A stretch of 64,000 nucleotides of DNA. Origin: Methyloversatilis universalis FAM5. Its GTDB lineage: Bacteria > Pseudomonadota > Gammaproteobacteria > Burkholderiales > Rhodocyclaceae. Positions 38,803 through 48,028 of the stretch are shown here, in pieces. The stretch covers positions 1-64,000 of the forward strand of contig NZ_AFHG01000028.1 of the NCBI RefSeq assembly GCF_000214035.2, in the 5' to 3' direction. The notes beneath the pieces are model-generated. The model was not told the origin of the DNA and ran no database searches. It saw nothing but the letters and a program-made list of their open reading frames with translations. Every line of letters begins with the position of its first letter. Positions within the stretch are counted from its first letter, which is position 1. A program made the position numbers and the translations under genes.

Positions 38803-39735
38803 ATGAATACCCGCTCGCCGTCGCTGCGTGCCGTGGCCGCCCTCGGGCTGCTGGCCGTGATCTGGGGTTACAACTGGGTGGTCATGAAGGTCGGTCTGGC
38901 CGACATGGACGCCCTCCAGTTCGGGGCCTGGCGCACCCTCGGCGGCGCGCTGAGCCTGTTCGCGCTGATGGCGGTGCTGCGCCGGCCCTTCCGCCCCAGC
39001 CATCTGCCCACCGTTGCGCTGATGGGCGTGCTGCAGACCTGCGGGTTCACCGGCCTCATCATCATCGCGCTGGTGACCGGCGGCGCCGGCAAGACGGCGG
39101 TGCTCACCTACACCATGCCCTTCTGGGTCATGATGTTCGCTTGGCCGCTGCTGGGCGAGCGCCTGCACGGCTGGCAGTGGCCGTCGGCCGCGGCCACGCT
39201 GGCCGGCCTGCTGTTCATTCTCGATCCGGCCCACCTCGGCGGCGATCTGTTCAGCATGACACTGGCCACGCTGGCCGGTGCGCTGTGGGCGCTGGCGGTC
39301 ATCGTCGCCAAGCGGCTGCAGACGCGGGCGCCGGACATCGATCTGCTGTCCATGACCGCGTGGCAGATGCTGATCGGTTCGCTGCCGCTGGTCGCTTTCG
39401 CGCTGTTCTGGCCGGCCCGCCAGGCGAACTGGTCGCCGTCGCTGATCGCCGCGCTCGGCTTCAACATCGTGCTGGCCAACGCGCTGGCCTGGCTGCTGTG
39501 GCTGTACGCGCTGCGCCGGCTGTCCGCCGGCACCACCAGCATGGTGTCGCTGCTGACGCCGGTGATCGGCGTGGTGGCGGCCGCCCTGCAGCTCGGCGAG
39601 CGGCCGGGGGCCAACGAACTGACCGGCATGCTGCTGATCGGTGCCGGCCTGGTGCTGCTGTCGCTCGAAGGGGTGCGCCGCCGCCGGCAGAAGAATTTCG
39701 CGGCGGCTGCATCCGGAAATGGGGCTCGCGCGTAG
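38803..39735 (+). CDS. EamA/DMT-superfamily transporter
   Basis: 310 residues with ten predicted membrane helices in two EamA repeats (about 10-145 and 155-295). The first repeat begins AALGLLAVIWGYNWVVMKVGL and the second LATLAGALWALAVIVAKRL. Members export amino acids or metabolites across the inner membrane; the substrate is unknown. It is 21 bases downstream of the SnoaL-like gene and likely shares its MarR-controlled transcript. Confidence 0.92.
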   Translation: MNTRSPSLRAVAALGLLAVIWGYNWVVMKVGLADMDALQFGAWRTLGGALSLFALMAVLRRPFRPSHLPTVALMGVLQTCGFTGLIIIALVTGGAGKTAVLTYTMPFWVMMFAWPLLGERLHGWQWPSAAATLAGLLFILDPAHLGGDLFSMTLATLAGALWALAVIVAKRLQTRAPDIDLLSMTAWQMLIGSLPLVAFALFWPARQANWSPSLIAALGFNIVLANALAWLLWLYALRRLSAGTTSMVSLLTPVIGVVAAALQLGERPGANELTGMLLIGAGLVLLSLEGVRRRRQKNFAAAASGNGARA

Positions 39736-39825
39736 TGCAGGTATCCGGGATGTGAAAGGAGCGGCTTGGGCAGCACGCCTGCAGCCGCGGCATCCCGCGA
39801 ACGACCTGAACTGAGGAGTGAGCCC

Positions 39826-40377
39826 ATGAAGACCCCCACCCTGACCGCCCTTGCACTCGGCCTGCTGATCGCCGGCTGCAGCCAGATGGAATCGAAGCCG
39901 GTTGCCCAGCTGAACGACGGTCAGCTGTCACTGCCCGGCGACTACAGGAGCTGGCCGAAATTCCTGACCGCGGTGCAGCGCGAGGACGCGAAGCAGGTAC
40001 GCGACATCTACATGAATGCCGATGCGAAGAAGGGGTCCGCCGACAAGGGCTTCCCGAATGGTTCGGTGTTCGTGATGGAGAACTGGGCGGTCAAGCTGGA
40101 CGCCGACGGCAAGCCGGTCAAGGGCGCCGATGGCAAGCTGGTGAAGGACAAGCTGGCCGCGGTGTTCGTGATGGGCAAGAACAGCGGCTGGGGCGGCAAC
40201 GTGCCGGAAGCCCAGCGCAATGGCAACTGGATCTACACCGCCTTCAAGGGCAATGGCGAACTGAATGGCGAAGCCAAGTACGAAACCTGTCGCGGCTGCC
40301 ACGCGCCGCTGAAGGACAAGGATTTCGTGTTCCGCTATGACGAGCACTTCGCCGCGGTGAAGACCGCCGGCTACTGA
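39826..40377 (+). CDS. Cytochrome P460-family lipoprotein
   Basis: 183 residues. A lipoprotein signal (LLIAGC, Cys at about 18) would anchor it to a membrane on the periplasmic side. A single c-type heme site, CRGCH, occupies residues 155-159 near the C-terminus, in the arrangement typical of cytochrome P460 and c'-beta. The P460 family includes enzymes that oxidise hydroxylamine using a lysine-crosslinked heme, and relatives that bind NO; which applies here is unknown. GAGGAG lies before ATG. Its stop overlaps the convergent gene by seven bases. Confidence 0.85.
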   Translation: MKTPTLTALALGLLIAGCSQMESKPVAQLNDGQLSLPGDYRSWPKFLTAVQREDAKQVRDIYMNADAKKGSADKGFPNGSVFVMENWAVKLDADGKPVKGADGKLVKDKLAAVFVMGKNSGWGGNVPEAQRNGNWIYTAFKGNGELNGEAKYETCRGCHAPLKDKDFVFRYDEHFAAVKTAGY

Positions 40378-40949
40378 TCGCCGTCGAGCACGACGCGCCC
40401 GAGGCGGCGGATGCCGCCCCGGCCGTCCGGCGCGATCAGCACCGCGCCGCCCATCGCCAGATTGTCGCCGGTCAGCGCCAGCACATTTACCTGATGCGTC
40501 ACCATGGCGACCCGTCGCCCTTCATCGAGCTTCGCGATCCAGTCGCGCAGCGCGGCGGTCTGTCGCTCGCGGTCGCCCTGGCCGTCGAAGAACGAATTCA
40601 GCGCCGGCAGCAGGTCCACCCGAAGGTCTGGAAACATCTGCGCAGCGGTGTCGATGCAGCGGCACCAGGCGCTGCTGTACACCGCGTCGATCCGCACGCC
40701 GTGCGCCCGCAGGGCATCACCGGCAGCGCGGGCCTGGGCGCGGCCCGCCGCCGACAGGTTGCGCTGTGTACCGCAGTCGTCGATGCGAAAGCCCGGTGGA
40801 TCGCCGATGCCGGGTTCGGTCTGCGCGTGGCGCAGCAGCAGGACGCCGCCAGCGCGCAGCGACGCCAGTGCGGCGCCGTAGCCGGCGTGCGCACCGGTCG
40901 CTTGCAGCATCAGGCCGCCGAGCGCCTGCAGGGCGTGACGTCTGTTCAT
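40371..40949 (-). CDS. Secreted histidine phosphatase-superfamily protein
   Basis: 192 residues starting MNRRHALQALGGLMLQATGAHA, a signal peptide with a twin-arginine-like start. The mature part has LLLRHAQTEPGIGD, the RHG motif of the phosphoglycerate-mutase-like superfamily with Ala in place of Gly, then YSSAWCRCIDTAAQMF and a later THQVNVLALTG carrying the second catalytic His. It resembles SixA/PhoE-type phosphatases. The longer open frame upstream lacks coding character. Its 3' end overlaps the P460 gene tail-to-tail. Confidence 0.85.
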   Translation of the reverse strand: MNRRHALQALGGLMLQATGAHAGYGAALASLRAGGVLLLRHAQTEPGIGDPPGFRIDDCGTQRNLSAAGRAQARAAGDALRAHGVRIDAVYSSAWCRCIDTAAQMFPDLRVDLLPALNSFFDGQGDRERQTAALRDWIAKLDEGRRVAMVTHQVNVLALTGDNLAMGGAVLIAPDGRGGIRRLGRVVLDGDQ

Positions 40950-41068
40950 ATGCGGTGAGCCGGAGTAGGACTTGGGTTGTCGACCGGTCATACTCGTCTC
41001 GGTTTCCGGCGGGCCGTCAGGCGCCACGGATGAACCGAACTGAAACCTTCCGACGACCAGAGGCGAAG

Positions 41069-41635
41069 ATGAAATCGAGCAAAGCGGTGAGTGCGATGGT
41101 GTTGTGCGGGCTGATGACTGCGCTGCCCGTGCAGGCAGATCCCTTGTCCGGCCCACGATCCATCGTGCTTGCCAACGCGGACGGGGGCCGCGAGGTGATC
41201 GGTCGAGTGGTGTTCGCACCGCTGGGCGATGGCCGGTCCGCCTTCACGGTGACGCTGGACCCACGGCTGGAGGAGTACTTCCTCGCCATGCGCCCCTTCC
41301 GCTGCCTGACCGGGCCGACCCAGCGGCTGTGCAGCTTTCCGGTCGAACGCGAGCCGCAGGTGGTGAGCGCGGGCGATCTGGTTCCGCTGGAATACGCGCT
41401 GATGTTCATGCGCACCGCGCCCGCCTCGCTGCACATCAATCCGTTCAACGGCGTGTACTACCGGATGAAAGTGGTCGGCGAGCGCATCGAAGGTCAGGCG
41501 CATGACGTCGATATGGACCCCTTCATTACGCCGGATGCCGTTCCGGCTGAACGGCGAACGAGGCCGCTGCGTGACGCCGACCTGAGCGTCGGTGATCCGA
41601 AGTCACACTGGCTGCCCACGCTGCTGATCGAGTAA
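41069..41635 (+). CDS. Secreted protein of unknown function
   Basis: 188 residues with a clear Sec signal peptide (MKSSKAVSAMVLCGLMTALPVQA). The mature domain is mixed and contains two cysteines in MRPFRCLTGPTQRLCSFPVERE that could form a disulfide. I do not recognise a family. ATG at 41069 follows AGGCGAAG; an in-frame ATG at 41030 would add 13 residues before the signal peptide and is less likely. It stands alone between a divergent phosphatase gene and the GGDEF-EAL gene. Confidence 0.7.
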   Translation: MKSSKAVSAMVLCGLMTALPVQADPLSGPRSIVLANADGGREVIGRVVFAPLGDGRSAFTVTLDPRLEEYFLAMRPFRCLTGPTQRLCSFPVEREPQVVSAGDLVPLEYALMFMRTAPASLHINPFNGVYYRMKVVGERIEGQAHDVDMDPFITPDAVPAERRTRPLRDADLSVGDPKSHWLPTLLIE

Positions 41636-41667
41636 GCCGGGGCGTATCCCGTCCGCCTTGCGCGGCG

Positions 41668-41700
41668 CTCAGGCAGCGTTCAGGCAGTGTTCAAGCAGCG
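41668..41700 (+). repeat. Three tandem 11-base repeats over a promoter
   Basis: CTCAGGCAGCG, TTCAGGCAGTG and TTCAAGCAGCG stand head to tail. The period is about one DNA helical turn. The third copy contains the TCAAG -35 element of the sigma-28-like promoter, so the upstream copies may be activator sites or decayed -35 copies. Confidence 0.7.
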
Positions 41701-41717
41701 GCGTCGTGGGCCGTTAA
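41691..41717 (+). promoter_or_regulatory. Sigma-28 (FliA) promoter of the GGDEF-EAL gene
   Basis: TCAAG (41691-41695), 14 bases, then GCCGTTAA (41710-41717) is a near-perfect match to the flagellar/chemotaxis sigma factor pattern in pseudomonads and betaproteobacteria. The predicted start of transcription lies about 25 bases before ATG 41748. Confidence 0.7.
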
Positions 41718-41747
41718 CGGATCATTGTCGAACCAAGGCCGGCATCG

Positions 41748-43895
41748 ATGCCTCCCTTGCCTGAGCACGCAGCATCTCCTCTTCCGGATCGTGACCCAGG
41801 CGGCGTCGCGAGACGGCTGCACGCGCTCATTGTCGAAGACAATCCGGTGGACGAAGTCCTGGTGCTGGCCAAGCTCAGTGCATCGGGCTTTGCGGTCGAG
41901 CATCGCCGCGTGGACAGCATTCCCGCGCTCGAATCGGCGCTGGGCGAGCGGCACTGGGACATCGTGATTTCCGACTATGTGCTGCCGGACTGCGACGGCC
42001 TCGACGTGCTGAGCGTGGTCCGGCGCATGCAGCCGGATCTGCCCTTCATCCTGGTGTCAGGCGGCATCGGCGAGGCGGTGGCGGTAGACGCCATGCGGGC
42101 CGGCGCGCAGGACTATCTGCTGAAACAGAACCTGCTGCGCCTCGGCGCGGTGGTCGAGCGCGAGCTGACGAAGTCGGCCACCGCGCGGGCCCTGAGGGCC
42201 GAAAGGCAGAAGCTGCGCGAGAGCGAACTGCGTCTGCACAGCATTCTGGCCACGCTGGAAGACATCATCTGGTCGATCGAGCTGCCGTCGCAGCGCCTGG
42301 TCTATCTGAATCCCTCGGCTGAATCGATCTACGGCGTGAGCGCCGAGGCCTTTCTGCGCGGAGAGGTCGACTGGCTGGAGATGGTGCACCCGGACGACCG
42401 CGAGCGCATGCTGCGTTCGCTGAAGGAAGCGACCACCAGCGGCAGCCTCACCACCGAGTACCGCGTGGTCAGACCGGATGGCGAAGTGCGCTGGATACTC
42501 GATCGCGCACGCGTGGTGTTCAACGAGCACGGTGCGCGAATACGGCTGGACGGCATCGCCCGCGACGTGACACAGCAGCGCAGCAGCGAAGCCAAGCTGC
42601 GCCAGGCCGCGCATTTCGATGTGCTGACCGGCCTGCCCAACCGCATCCTGCTGAACGAGCGTCTGCAGAAGGCGATTGACGCGGCGATCGACACCGACGC
42701 GATGATGGCGGTGGTGTTCATCGACCTCGACCGCTTCAAGATCGTCAACGACAGCATGGGGCACGACGCTGGCGACGAACTGCTGCGCGTGCTGGCGCGC
42801 CGGCTGTCGCAGCGGGTGCGCGCCAGCGACACGGTGGCCCGGCTGGGGGGCGACGAATTCGTGGTGCTGCTGCCGGAGATCCGCCAGCCGCAGGACGCGC
42901 AGGCGGTGTGCGAACAGATGCTGGCGGCGATGGCGCCGCCGGTGTCCATACGGAATCACGACATCCACTGCACCGGCAGCATGGGTGTCGCGGTGTTCCC
43001 GCGCGACGGCCGCGACGTGGCCACGCTGCTGCGTCACGCCGACGCCGCGATGTATCGGGCCAAGCAGGCGGGGCGCAACACCATCTGCTTTCACGAACCG
43101 GACCAGAACCCCGCGTCGGGCGTGCTGCGTCTTGAAGCCGAACTGCACACCGCCTTGGCACAGCAGCAGTTCGAACTGCATTTCCAGCCCCAGGTCGATC
43201 TGCTGAACGGTCGCCGCATCATCGGCTTCGAGGCGCTGGTGCGCTGGCGTCACCCGGAACGCGGGCTGGTGTCACCGCTGGATTTCATTCCGCTGGCCGA
43301 AGAAACCGGCCTCATCGTGCCGCTTGGCGAGTGGGTGCTGCGCCAGGCCTGCGCGCAGGGCAGGGCGTGGGCCGAGCGTTTCGATCCGGACCTGCGGATT
43401 GCGGTCAATGTGTCGGCACGACAGTTCGTCGGCAGCGACGTGGTGCGCACGGTGTCGCGCGAACTGGAGCGCAGCGGCCTGTCGCCGCGCAACCTCGAAC
43501 TGGAGCTGACCGAATCGATGCTGATGCACAACGTCGCGCAGACGGTGAAGCGGCTTGGCGATCTCAAGCGCCTCGGCGTCGCGCTGGCGATCGACGACTT
43601 CGGCACCGGCTATTCCAGTCTTGCCTATCTCCGGCGCTTCCCGATCGACCTGCTGAAGATAGATGCGTCCTTCGTGCGCGACATCGGCCACGACCCGGAC
43701 GATGCCGCGATCTGCGCCTGCATCCTGGCGATGGCCGACGCGCTGCGCATCGATGCGGTGGCCGAAGGGATCGAGACCGAGGACCAGCTGGCTTTCCTGC
43801 GCGATCAGGGCTGCCGCATCGGGCAGGGCTATCTGTTCGGCAGACCGGTGCCGGCGGAGCAGGCGACCGCGCTGCTCGCGCGCGGCGCCGCCTGA
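41748..43895 (+). CDS. Receiver-PAS-GGDEF-EAL cyclic-di-GMP signalling protein
   Basis: 715 residues, no membrane helix. A receiver domain (about 24-140: LHALIVEDNPVDE, DIVISDYVLPDCDG) precedes a PAS domain (about 165-285), a GGDEF domain with intact RLGGDEF (about 290-450) and an EAL domain (about 465-710) with EALVRWRH, ELTESMLM, IDDFGTGYSS and AEGIET. Both cyclase and phosphodiesterase motifs look complete, so either activity may be used. Transcription from a sigma-28-like promoter 31 bases upstream would tie it to motility control. Confidence 0.95.
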   Translation: MPPLPEHAASPLPDRDPGGVARRLHALIVEDNPVDEVLVLAKLSASGFAVEHRRVDSIPALESALGERHWDIVISDYVLPDCDGLDVLSVVRRMQPDLPFILVSGGIGEAVAVDAMRAGAQDYLLKQNLLRLGAVVERELTKSATARALRAERQKLRESELRLHSILATLEDIIWSIELPSQRLVYLNPSAESIYGVSAEAFLRGEVDWLEMVHPDDRERMLRSLKEATTSGSLTTEYRVVRPDGEVRWILDRARVVFNEHGARIRLDGIARDVTQQRSSEAKLRQAAHFDVLTGLPNRILLNERLQKAIDAAIDTDAMMAVVFIDLDRFKIVNDSMGHDAGDELLRVLARRLSQRVRASDTVARLGGDEFVVLLPEIRQPQDAQAVCEQMLAAMAPPVSIRNHDIHCTGSMGVAVFPRDGRDVATLLRHADAAMYRAKQAGRNTICFHEPDQNPASGVLRLEAELHTALAQQQFELHFQPQVDLLNGRRIIGFEALVRWRHPERGLVSPLDFIPLAEETGLIVPLGEWVLRQACAQGRAWAERFDPDLRIAVNVSARQFVGSDVVRTVSRELERSGLSPRNLELELTESMLMHNVAQTVKRLGDLKRLGVALAIDDFGTGYSSLAYLRRFPIDLLKIDASFVRDIGHDPDDAAICACILAMADALRIDAVAEGIETEDQLAFLRDQGCRIGQGYLFGRPVPAEQATALLARGAA

Positions 43896-43911
43896 TCAGC
43901 CGCCCGTCGCC

Positions 43912-45414
43912 TCAGTTCACCGGCATCACGAATTCCGGCCCCTTGGAGCCGCTGTCCGGCCAGCGCTGCATGATGCTCTTGTAGCGGGTGTAGAAGCGCA
44001 CGCCTTCTTCGCCGTAGGCATGCAGATCGCCGAACAGGCTCTGCTTCCAGCCGCCGAATGAGTGCCAGGCCATCGGCACCGGGATCGGTACGTTGATGCC
44101 CACCATGCCGGCTTCGATGCGCTGGCCGAATTCGCGTGCGGCGGCGCCGTCGCGGGTGTACAGCGACACGCCGTTGCCGTACTCGTGGCTGTTCACCAGC
44201 GCGATCGCCTCCGCCAGATTCGCCGCGCGCACCACGCACAGCACCGGGCCGAAGATCTCTTCCTTCCAGATGCGCATCGCCGGCGTGACGCGATCGAACA
44301 GCGTGGCGCTGAGGAAGAATCCGTTCTCGCGTCCGGCCACCGTGTGCCGGCGGCCGTCCAGCACCAGCTGCGCGCCTTCGGCGATGCCGGCATCGATCAG
44401 CGACACGATGCGTTCGCGGTGGGCGGCGGTCACCACCGGGCCCATGTCGATGCCGTCGCCTTCGCCGTCACCGATGTTCAGCTTCTGCGCGCGCGTGCGC
44501 ACCGCCTCGACCAGCGCGTCGGCGATGTCGCCCACCGCGACCGCAACCGAAATCGCCATGCAGCGTTCGCCGGCCGAGCCGTAGGCTGCGCCGATCAGCG
44601 CGTCGGCGGCCTGGTCGATGTCGGCGTCCGGCATCACCACCATGTGATTCTTCGCGCCGCCCAGCGCCTGTGCGCGCTTGCCGTGCTTCGCCGCGGTCTC
44701 GAAGATGTGGCGGGCGATCGGCGTCGAGCCGACGAAGCTCACCGCGCGCACGTCCGGGTGTTCGAGCAGCGCATCGACCGCGACGCGGTCGCCCTGCAGC
44801 ACGTTGAACACGCCGTCCGGCAGGCCGGCGTCGCGGAACAGTTCGGCGGTCAGCAGCGACGGCGACGGGTCGCGTTCGGACGGCTTCAGGATGAAGCTGT
44901 TGCCGCAGGCCAGGGCGACCGGGGCCATCCACATCGGCACCATGAAGGGGAAGTTGAACGGCGTGATGCCGGCGGTGACGCCCAGCGGCATGCGCTGGCT
45001 CCAGTTGGCGATGCCGCCGCCGACGTGGTCGGAATACTGGCCCTTGAGCAGCTGCGGAATGCCGCAGGCGAACTCGATCACTTCCAGACCGCGCTGCACC
45101 TCGCCCTGCGCGTCCGGGAAGGTCTTGCCGTGTTCGCGGGTGATCAGCCGCGCGAGATCGGCGCTGTGGCGCTCGACCAGTTCCTTCATCCGGAACAGCA
45201 CGCGGGCACGCCGCTGCGGCGCCAGCGCGCCCCAGGCCGGCTGGGCGGCGGCCGCGCCGGCCACCGCGCGGCTCACATCCGTTTCCGATGCCAGCAGCAC
45301 CTGACGGGCCACCCGGCCGTGGGCCGGGTCGAACACGTCGGCGGTGCGGGTACTGTCCAGCGCGCTGCGCTGGCCGTCGATCCAGTGAGTGAGGGTGTCG
45401 GTGGGCGTACTCAT
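43912..45414 (-). CDS. mmsA: CoA-acylating methylmalonate-semialdehyde dehydrogenase
   Basis: 500-residue NAD-dependent aldehyde dehydrogenase that converts methylmalonate or malonate semialdehyde to propionyl- or acetyl-CoA in valine and inositol breakdown. Features: [27 protein letters not shown] in part, the NAD-binding [12 protein letters not shown] and the catalytic Cys in AGERCMAIS, with Arg just before Cys as in this subfamily. ATG at 45414 is well placed. No other valine-degradation gene is adjacent. It is tail-to-tail with the GGDEF-EAL gene. Confidence 0.93.
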   Translation of the reverse strand: MSTPTDTLTHWIDGQRSALDSTRTADVFDPAHGRVARQVLLASETDVSRAVAGAAAAQPAWGALAPQRRARVLFRMKELVERHSADLARLITREHGKTFPDAQGEVQRGLEVIEFACGIPQLLKGQYSDHVGGGIANWSQRMPLGVTAGITPFNFPFMVPMWMAPVALACGNSFILKPSERDPSPSLLTAELFRDAGLPDGVFNVLQGDRVAVDALLEHPDVRAVSFVGSTPIARHIFETAAKHGKRAQALGGAKNHMVVMPDADIDQAADALIGAAYGSAGERCMAISVAVAVGDIADALVEAVRTRAQKLNIGDGEGDGIDMGPVVTAAHRERIVSLIDAGIAEGAQLVLDGRRHTVAGRENGFFLSATLFDRVTPAMRIWKEEIFGPVLCVVRAANLAEAIALVNSHEYGNGVSLYTRDGAAAREFGQRIEAGMVGINVPIPVPMAWHSFGGWKQSLFGDLHAYGEEGVRFYTRYKSIMQRWPDSGSKGPEFVMPVN

Positions 45415-45514
45415 CGTGGTCGTCCGATGCAGGTCGAAGGATCTGCATTGTGCGTCAGTCGCGCTACAAGTTCCCGCCGCACGGCAGCATGGCCGCCGCC
45501 TCCGTCACCCGCTC

Positions 45515-45829
45515 TCAGTCGAACCAGTCGCGCCGCACCGAGCGCACCGTGCCGTCGCGGGCGTCGATGTGCACGTCCCAGTTCTGGCCGTCGGCATCGA
45601 TGATTTCGAACTCGTAGTCGTAGCCGCCGAACATGCGGCGGTCGAGGTCGGCCTCGATCACCGTGCCCGGCCTGGCCGCCAGTGCCTTGGCGGTGGCGTC
45701 CTCGAGCGATATGAGCTTCATCGCGGCGGCGATGGCGCGCATCTTGGGCAGGTCGTCGTCGTCGGCCCGCACCGGGGCCGACAGCAGCAGCGCGGCGGCG
45801 AGCAGCAGGGCGGTGGTGGACGTTTTCAT
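45515..45829 (-). CDS. Secreted PepSY-domain protein
   Basis: 104 residues: signal peptide MKTSTTALLLAAALLLSAPVRA, then one PepSY domain (ISLEDATAKALAARPGTVIEADLDRRMFGGYDYEFEIIDADGQNWDVHIDARDGTV in outline). PepSY domains are found in periplasmic inhibitors and sensors. The ribosome site AAGGAG lies inside the end of the histidine kinase gene, two bases before this start, so the genes are coupled. It resembles the second PepSY gene at 48029 on the other side of the two-component pair. Confidence 0.88.
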   Translation of the reverse strand: MKTSTTALLLAAALLLSAPVRADDDDLPKMRAIAAAMKLISLEDATAKALAARPGTVIEADLDRRMFGGYDYEFEIIDADGQNWDVHIDARDGTVRSVRRDWFD

Positions 45830-45831
45830 GA

Positions 45832-47205
45832 TCACTCCTTCACGGTGGCCGGCGCGCTCAGCGCCAGACGGGACGGCAGATGCACGGTGACGCGCAGCCC
45901 GCCGAGGGAAGGCGAGCGCCCGAACTCGAGCGCACCGCCGTAGCTGTCGACCAGATCGCGCACGATGGACAGGCCGAGGCCGTTCCCCGGCTTCGCCTCG
46001 TCGGCGCGAAAGCCCCGGGTGCTCAGCGACTCCAGCTGATCGGGCGGACAGCCGGGGCCATCGTCCTCGACCGTCAGCATGAGGTCGTCGCCACGCTCGC
46101 CGTCGGCCGGGCTGACCGACAGGCATACACGGCCCGCGCACCAGGTGCAGGCGTTGTCCAGCAGCGTGCCCAGCAGCTCCATCAGGTCTTCTTCGTCCAT
46201 GGCCAGCGTGAGGCCGGGCGGCAGATCGAGCGCGATGTTGGGCGCACGCCCGCCGTGCAGGATGGCCAGCGTGCGCGCCAGCGCGTCGGCCGCGTCGCGC
46301 ACGCTGCTGCGCCGGGCCGGATGGGCGCCGCCCATCAGACGGGCGCGGCGCAGTTCGCGCTCGATCGAGCGGCGCATCAGTTCGGCGCTGTCCGCCAGCC
46401 GCTGCCGCAGTTCCGGGTGCGCGTCCAGCGCCGGCGATTCCGCCGCCTGCACCATGACCGCCAGCCGGGTTTTCAGTGCGTGCGCCAGATTGCCCAGCGC
46501 GTCGCGCGAGCGGCGCGAACGGCGCAGCAGCTGCCCGAGCAGCCGGTTGAACTGGTCGACCAGCGGCGCGATCTCCGCCGGCAGCGCGGTGTCCAGCGTG
46601 TCGCGTTCGCCGCGCTCCAGCGCCTGCATCTGGCGACCCAGCGTGTCCAGCGGTGCCAGCGCGCGCCGCAGCAGCCACTGCTGCACCGCCAGCACCAGCG
46701 CCAGCACCGTCACGGTCAGCGCGCCGTACAGCAGATGCCATTCGCGCAGCGCGGCTGCGACCGGGGCGCTGTCCTCGGCCACCGCGATGCGGATGTCGCG
46801 CCCGTGCTTGCGGTAGCGCGCCACCAGCAGCCACAGCGACTGACCCTCGGGGCCTGCCGCCGCCTGCTGTACCACCGGTGCGTCGCCGCCCGGCAGCTGC
46901 AGCGTCGCGTCCCACAACGAGCGGGAGGACAGATCTACGCCGTTGGCGACGATGCGGTAATAGTGACCTGAGAACGGACGCTGGTATTCGCCGCCGATGC
47001 GCCCGGCATCGAGTGCGGGCAGGCCATCCGCCGCAGGCTCCAGCGCGGCCAGCAGGTTTTCCGCGTCGCGCTGCAGGCGCTGGGCGAGCTGCTGCTGCAG
47101 CATGCGTTCGACCGCGAGCCCCGCCAGCCACCACTGCAGGCCGGCCAGCACGACAAAGCCGGCAGCCAGTCCGCCGGCCAGACGTCGGCGCAGCGAGCTG
47201 CTCAC
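45832..47205 (-). CDS. Sensor histidine kinase (PhoQ-like)
   Basis: 457-residue inner-membrane kinase. It has TM1 at about 10-30, a periplasmic domain, TM2 near 155-178, a HAMP-like linker and the H-box with His242 in GNLAHALKTRLAV; most relatives have Pro where Arg occurs here after KT. The ATPase domain has LDNACTWC, DDGPGCP and GNGLGLSIV. The GTG start at 47205 overlaps the response-regulator stop by four bases. PepSY neighbours suggest it senses a periplasmic cue such as cations or peptides, which is inference. Confidence 0.9.
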   Translation of the reverse strand: MSSSLRRRLAGGLAAGFVVLAGLQWWLAGLAVERMLQQQLAQRLQRDAENLLAALEPAADGLPALDAGRIGGEYQRPFSGHYYRIVANGVDLSSRSLWDATLQLPGGDAPVVQQAAAGPEGQSLWLLVARYRKHGRDIRIAVAEDSAPVAAALREWHLLYGALTVTVLALVLAVQQWLLRRALAPLDTLGRQMQALERGERDTLDTALPAEIAPLVDQFNRLLGQLLRRSRRSRDALGNLAHALKTRLAVMVQAAESPALDAHPELRQRLADSAELMRRSIERELRRARLMGGAHPARRSSVRDAADALARTLAILHGGRAPNIALDLPPGLTLAMDEEDLMELLGTLLDNACTWCAGRVCLSVSPADGERGDDLMLTVEDDGPGCPPDQLESLSTRGFRADEAKPGNGLGLSIVRDLVDSYGGALEFGRSPSLGGLRVTVHLPSRLALSAPATVKE

Positions 47206-47876
47206 GTCGTGCTCTCCGGTTCGCCGAACACATAGCCCTGGCCGCGCCGGGTGCGTATCCAGTCGCGGCCGATCTTGCGGCGCAGCCGGGTGATGTGGGC
47301 CTCGATCACGTTGCTGTCGTGCTCGGCCTCGTGGTCGTACAGGTGTTCGCCGAGGCGCTGCTGCGACAGCACCTGACCGGCATGGAGCATGAAGCAGCGC
47401 AGCAGTCTGAACTCGATGCCGCTCAGGCTGATGTGCGCGCCGTCCAGCGTGGCGCTCTGCGTGCCTTCGTCCAGCCGCAGTGCGCCGCGGGCGAGCGGGC
47501 CGGGCGTAGCGACCGCCGCACTGCGCTTGAGCACCGCCGCGATGCGCGCCAGCAGCTCTTCGGTGTGGAAGGGCTTGCACACATAGTCGTCGGCGCCGGC
47601 ATTCAGCACTTCGACCTTTTCCTGCCAGGTGTCGCGTGCGGTCAGCACCACCACCGGCATGGCGCGGCGTGTCGACCGCCAGGCGCGCAGCACCTCGACA
47701 CCGCTGCGCCGCGGCAGGCCGAGGTCGAGCACCACCAGGTCGTAGGCGATGGATTCCGCCGACATCTGCGCGAAGATGCCGTCGGTGGCGAGGTCGACCG
47801 CGTATCCGGCGCGTTCCAGCGCCGGCTTCAGTCCGGCCACCAGCGCTTCGTCGTCTTCGGCGAGCAGCAGGCGCAT
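47202..47876 (-). CDS. OmpR/PhoP-family response regulator
   Basis: 224 residues: receiver domain with acidic pocket AEDDEAL, phospho-acceptor Asp51 in VVLDLGLPRRSG and KPF, followed by an OmpR-type winged helix (about 125-220: LSGIEFRLLRCFM, NVIEAHITRLRRKIG, TRRGQGYVFG). It binds DNA as a dimer. ATG 47876 is used; the open frame extends further upstream without family similarity. It overlaps its cognate kinase gene (GTGA). Confidence 0.94.
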   Translation of the reverse strand: MRLLLAEDDEALVAGLKPALERAGYAVDLATDGIFAQMSAESIAYDLVVLDLGLPRRSGVEVLRAWRSTRRAMPVVVLTARDTWQEKVEVLNAGADDYVCKPFHTEELLARIAAVLKRSAAVATPGPLARGALRLDEGTQSATLDGAHISLSGIEFRLLRCFMLHAGQVLSQQRLGEHLYDHEAEHDSNVIEAHITRLRRKIGRDWIRTRRGQGYVFGEPESTT

Positions 47877-48028
47877 GTCAGTTCCGCACCGCCGTTCCGA
47901 AGCCACTGAGCGCTCCCCGGAGAGGGGGATGCAGGGGTTTCGCGGCGCATTGCGCCGCGCATGCCGAACGGGTTGGCTGTGCAAGGCCGACGCTGTGCAA
48001 GCGCAGCGGGCAAGGGCGCTGTTTCATG

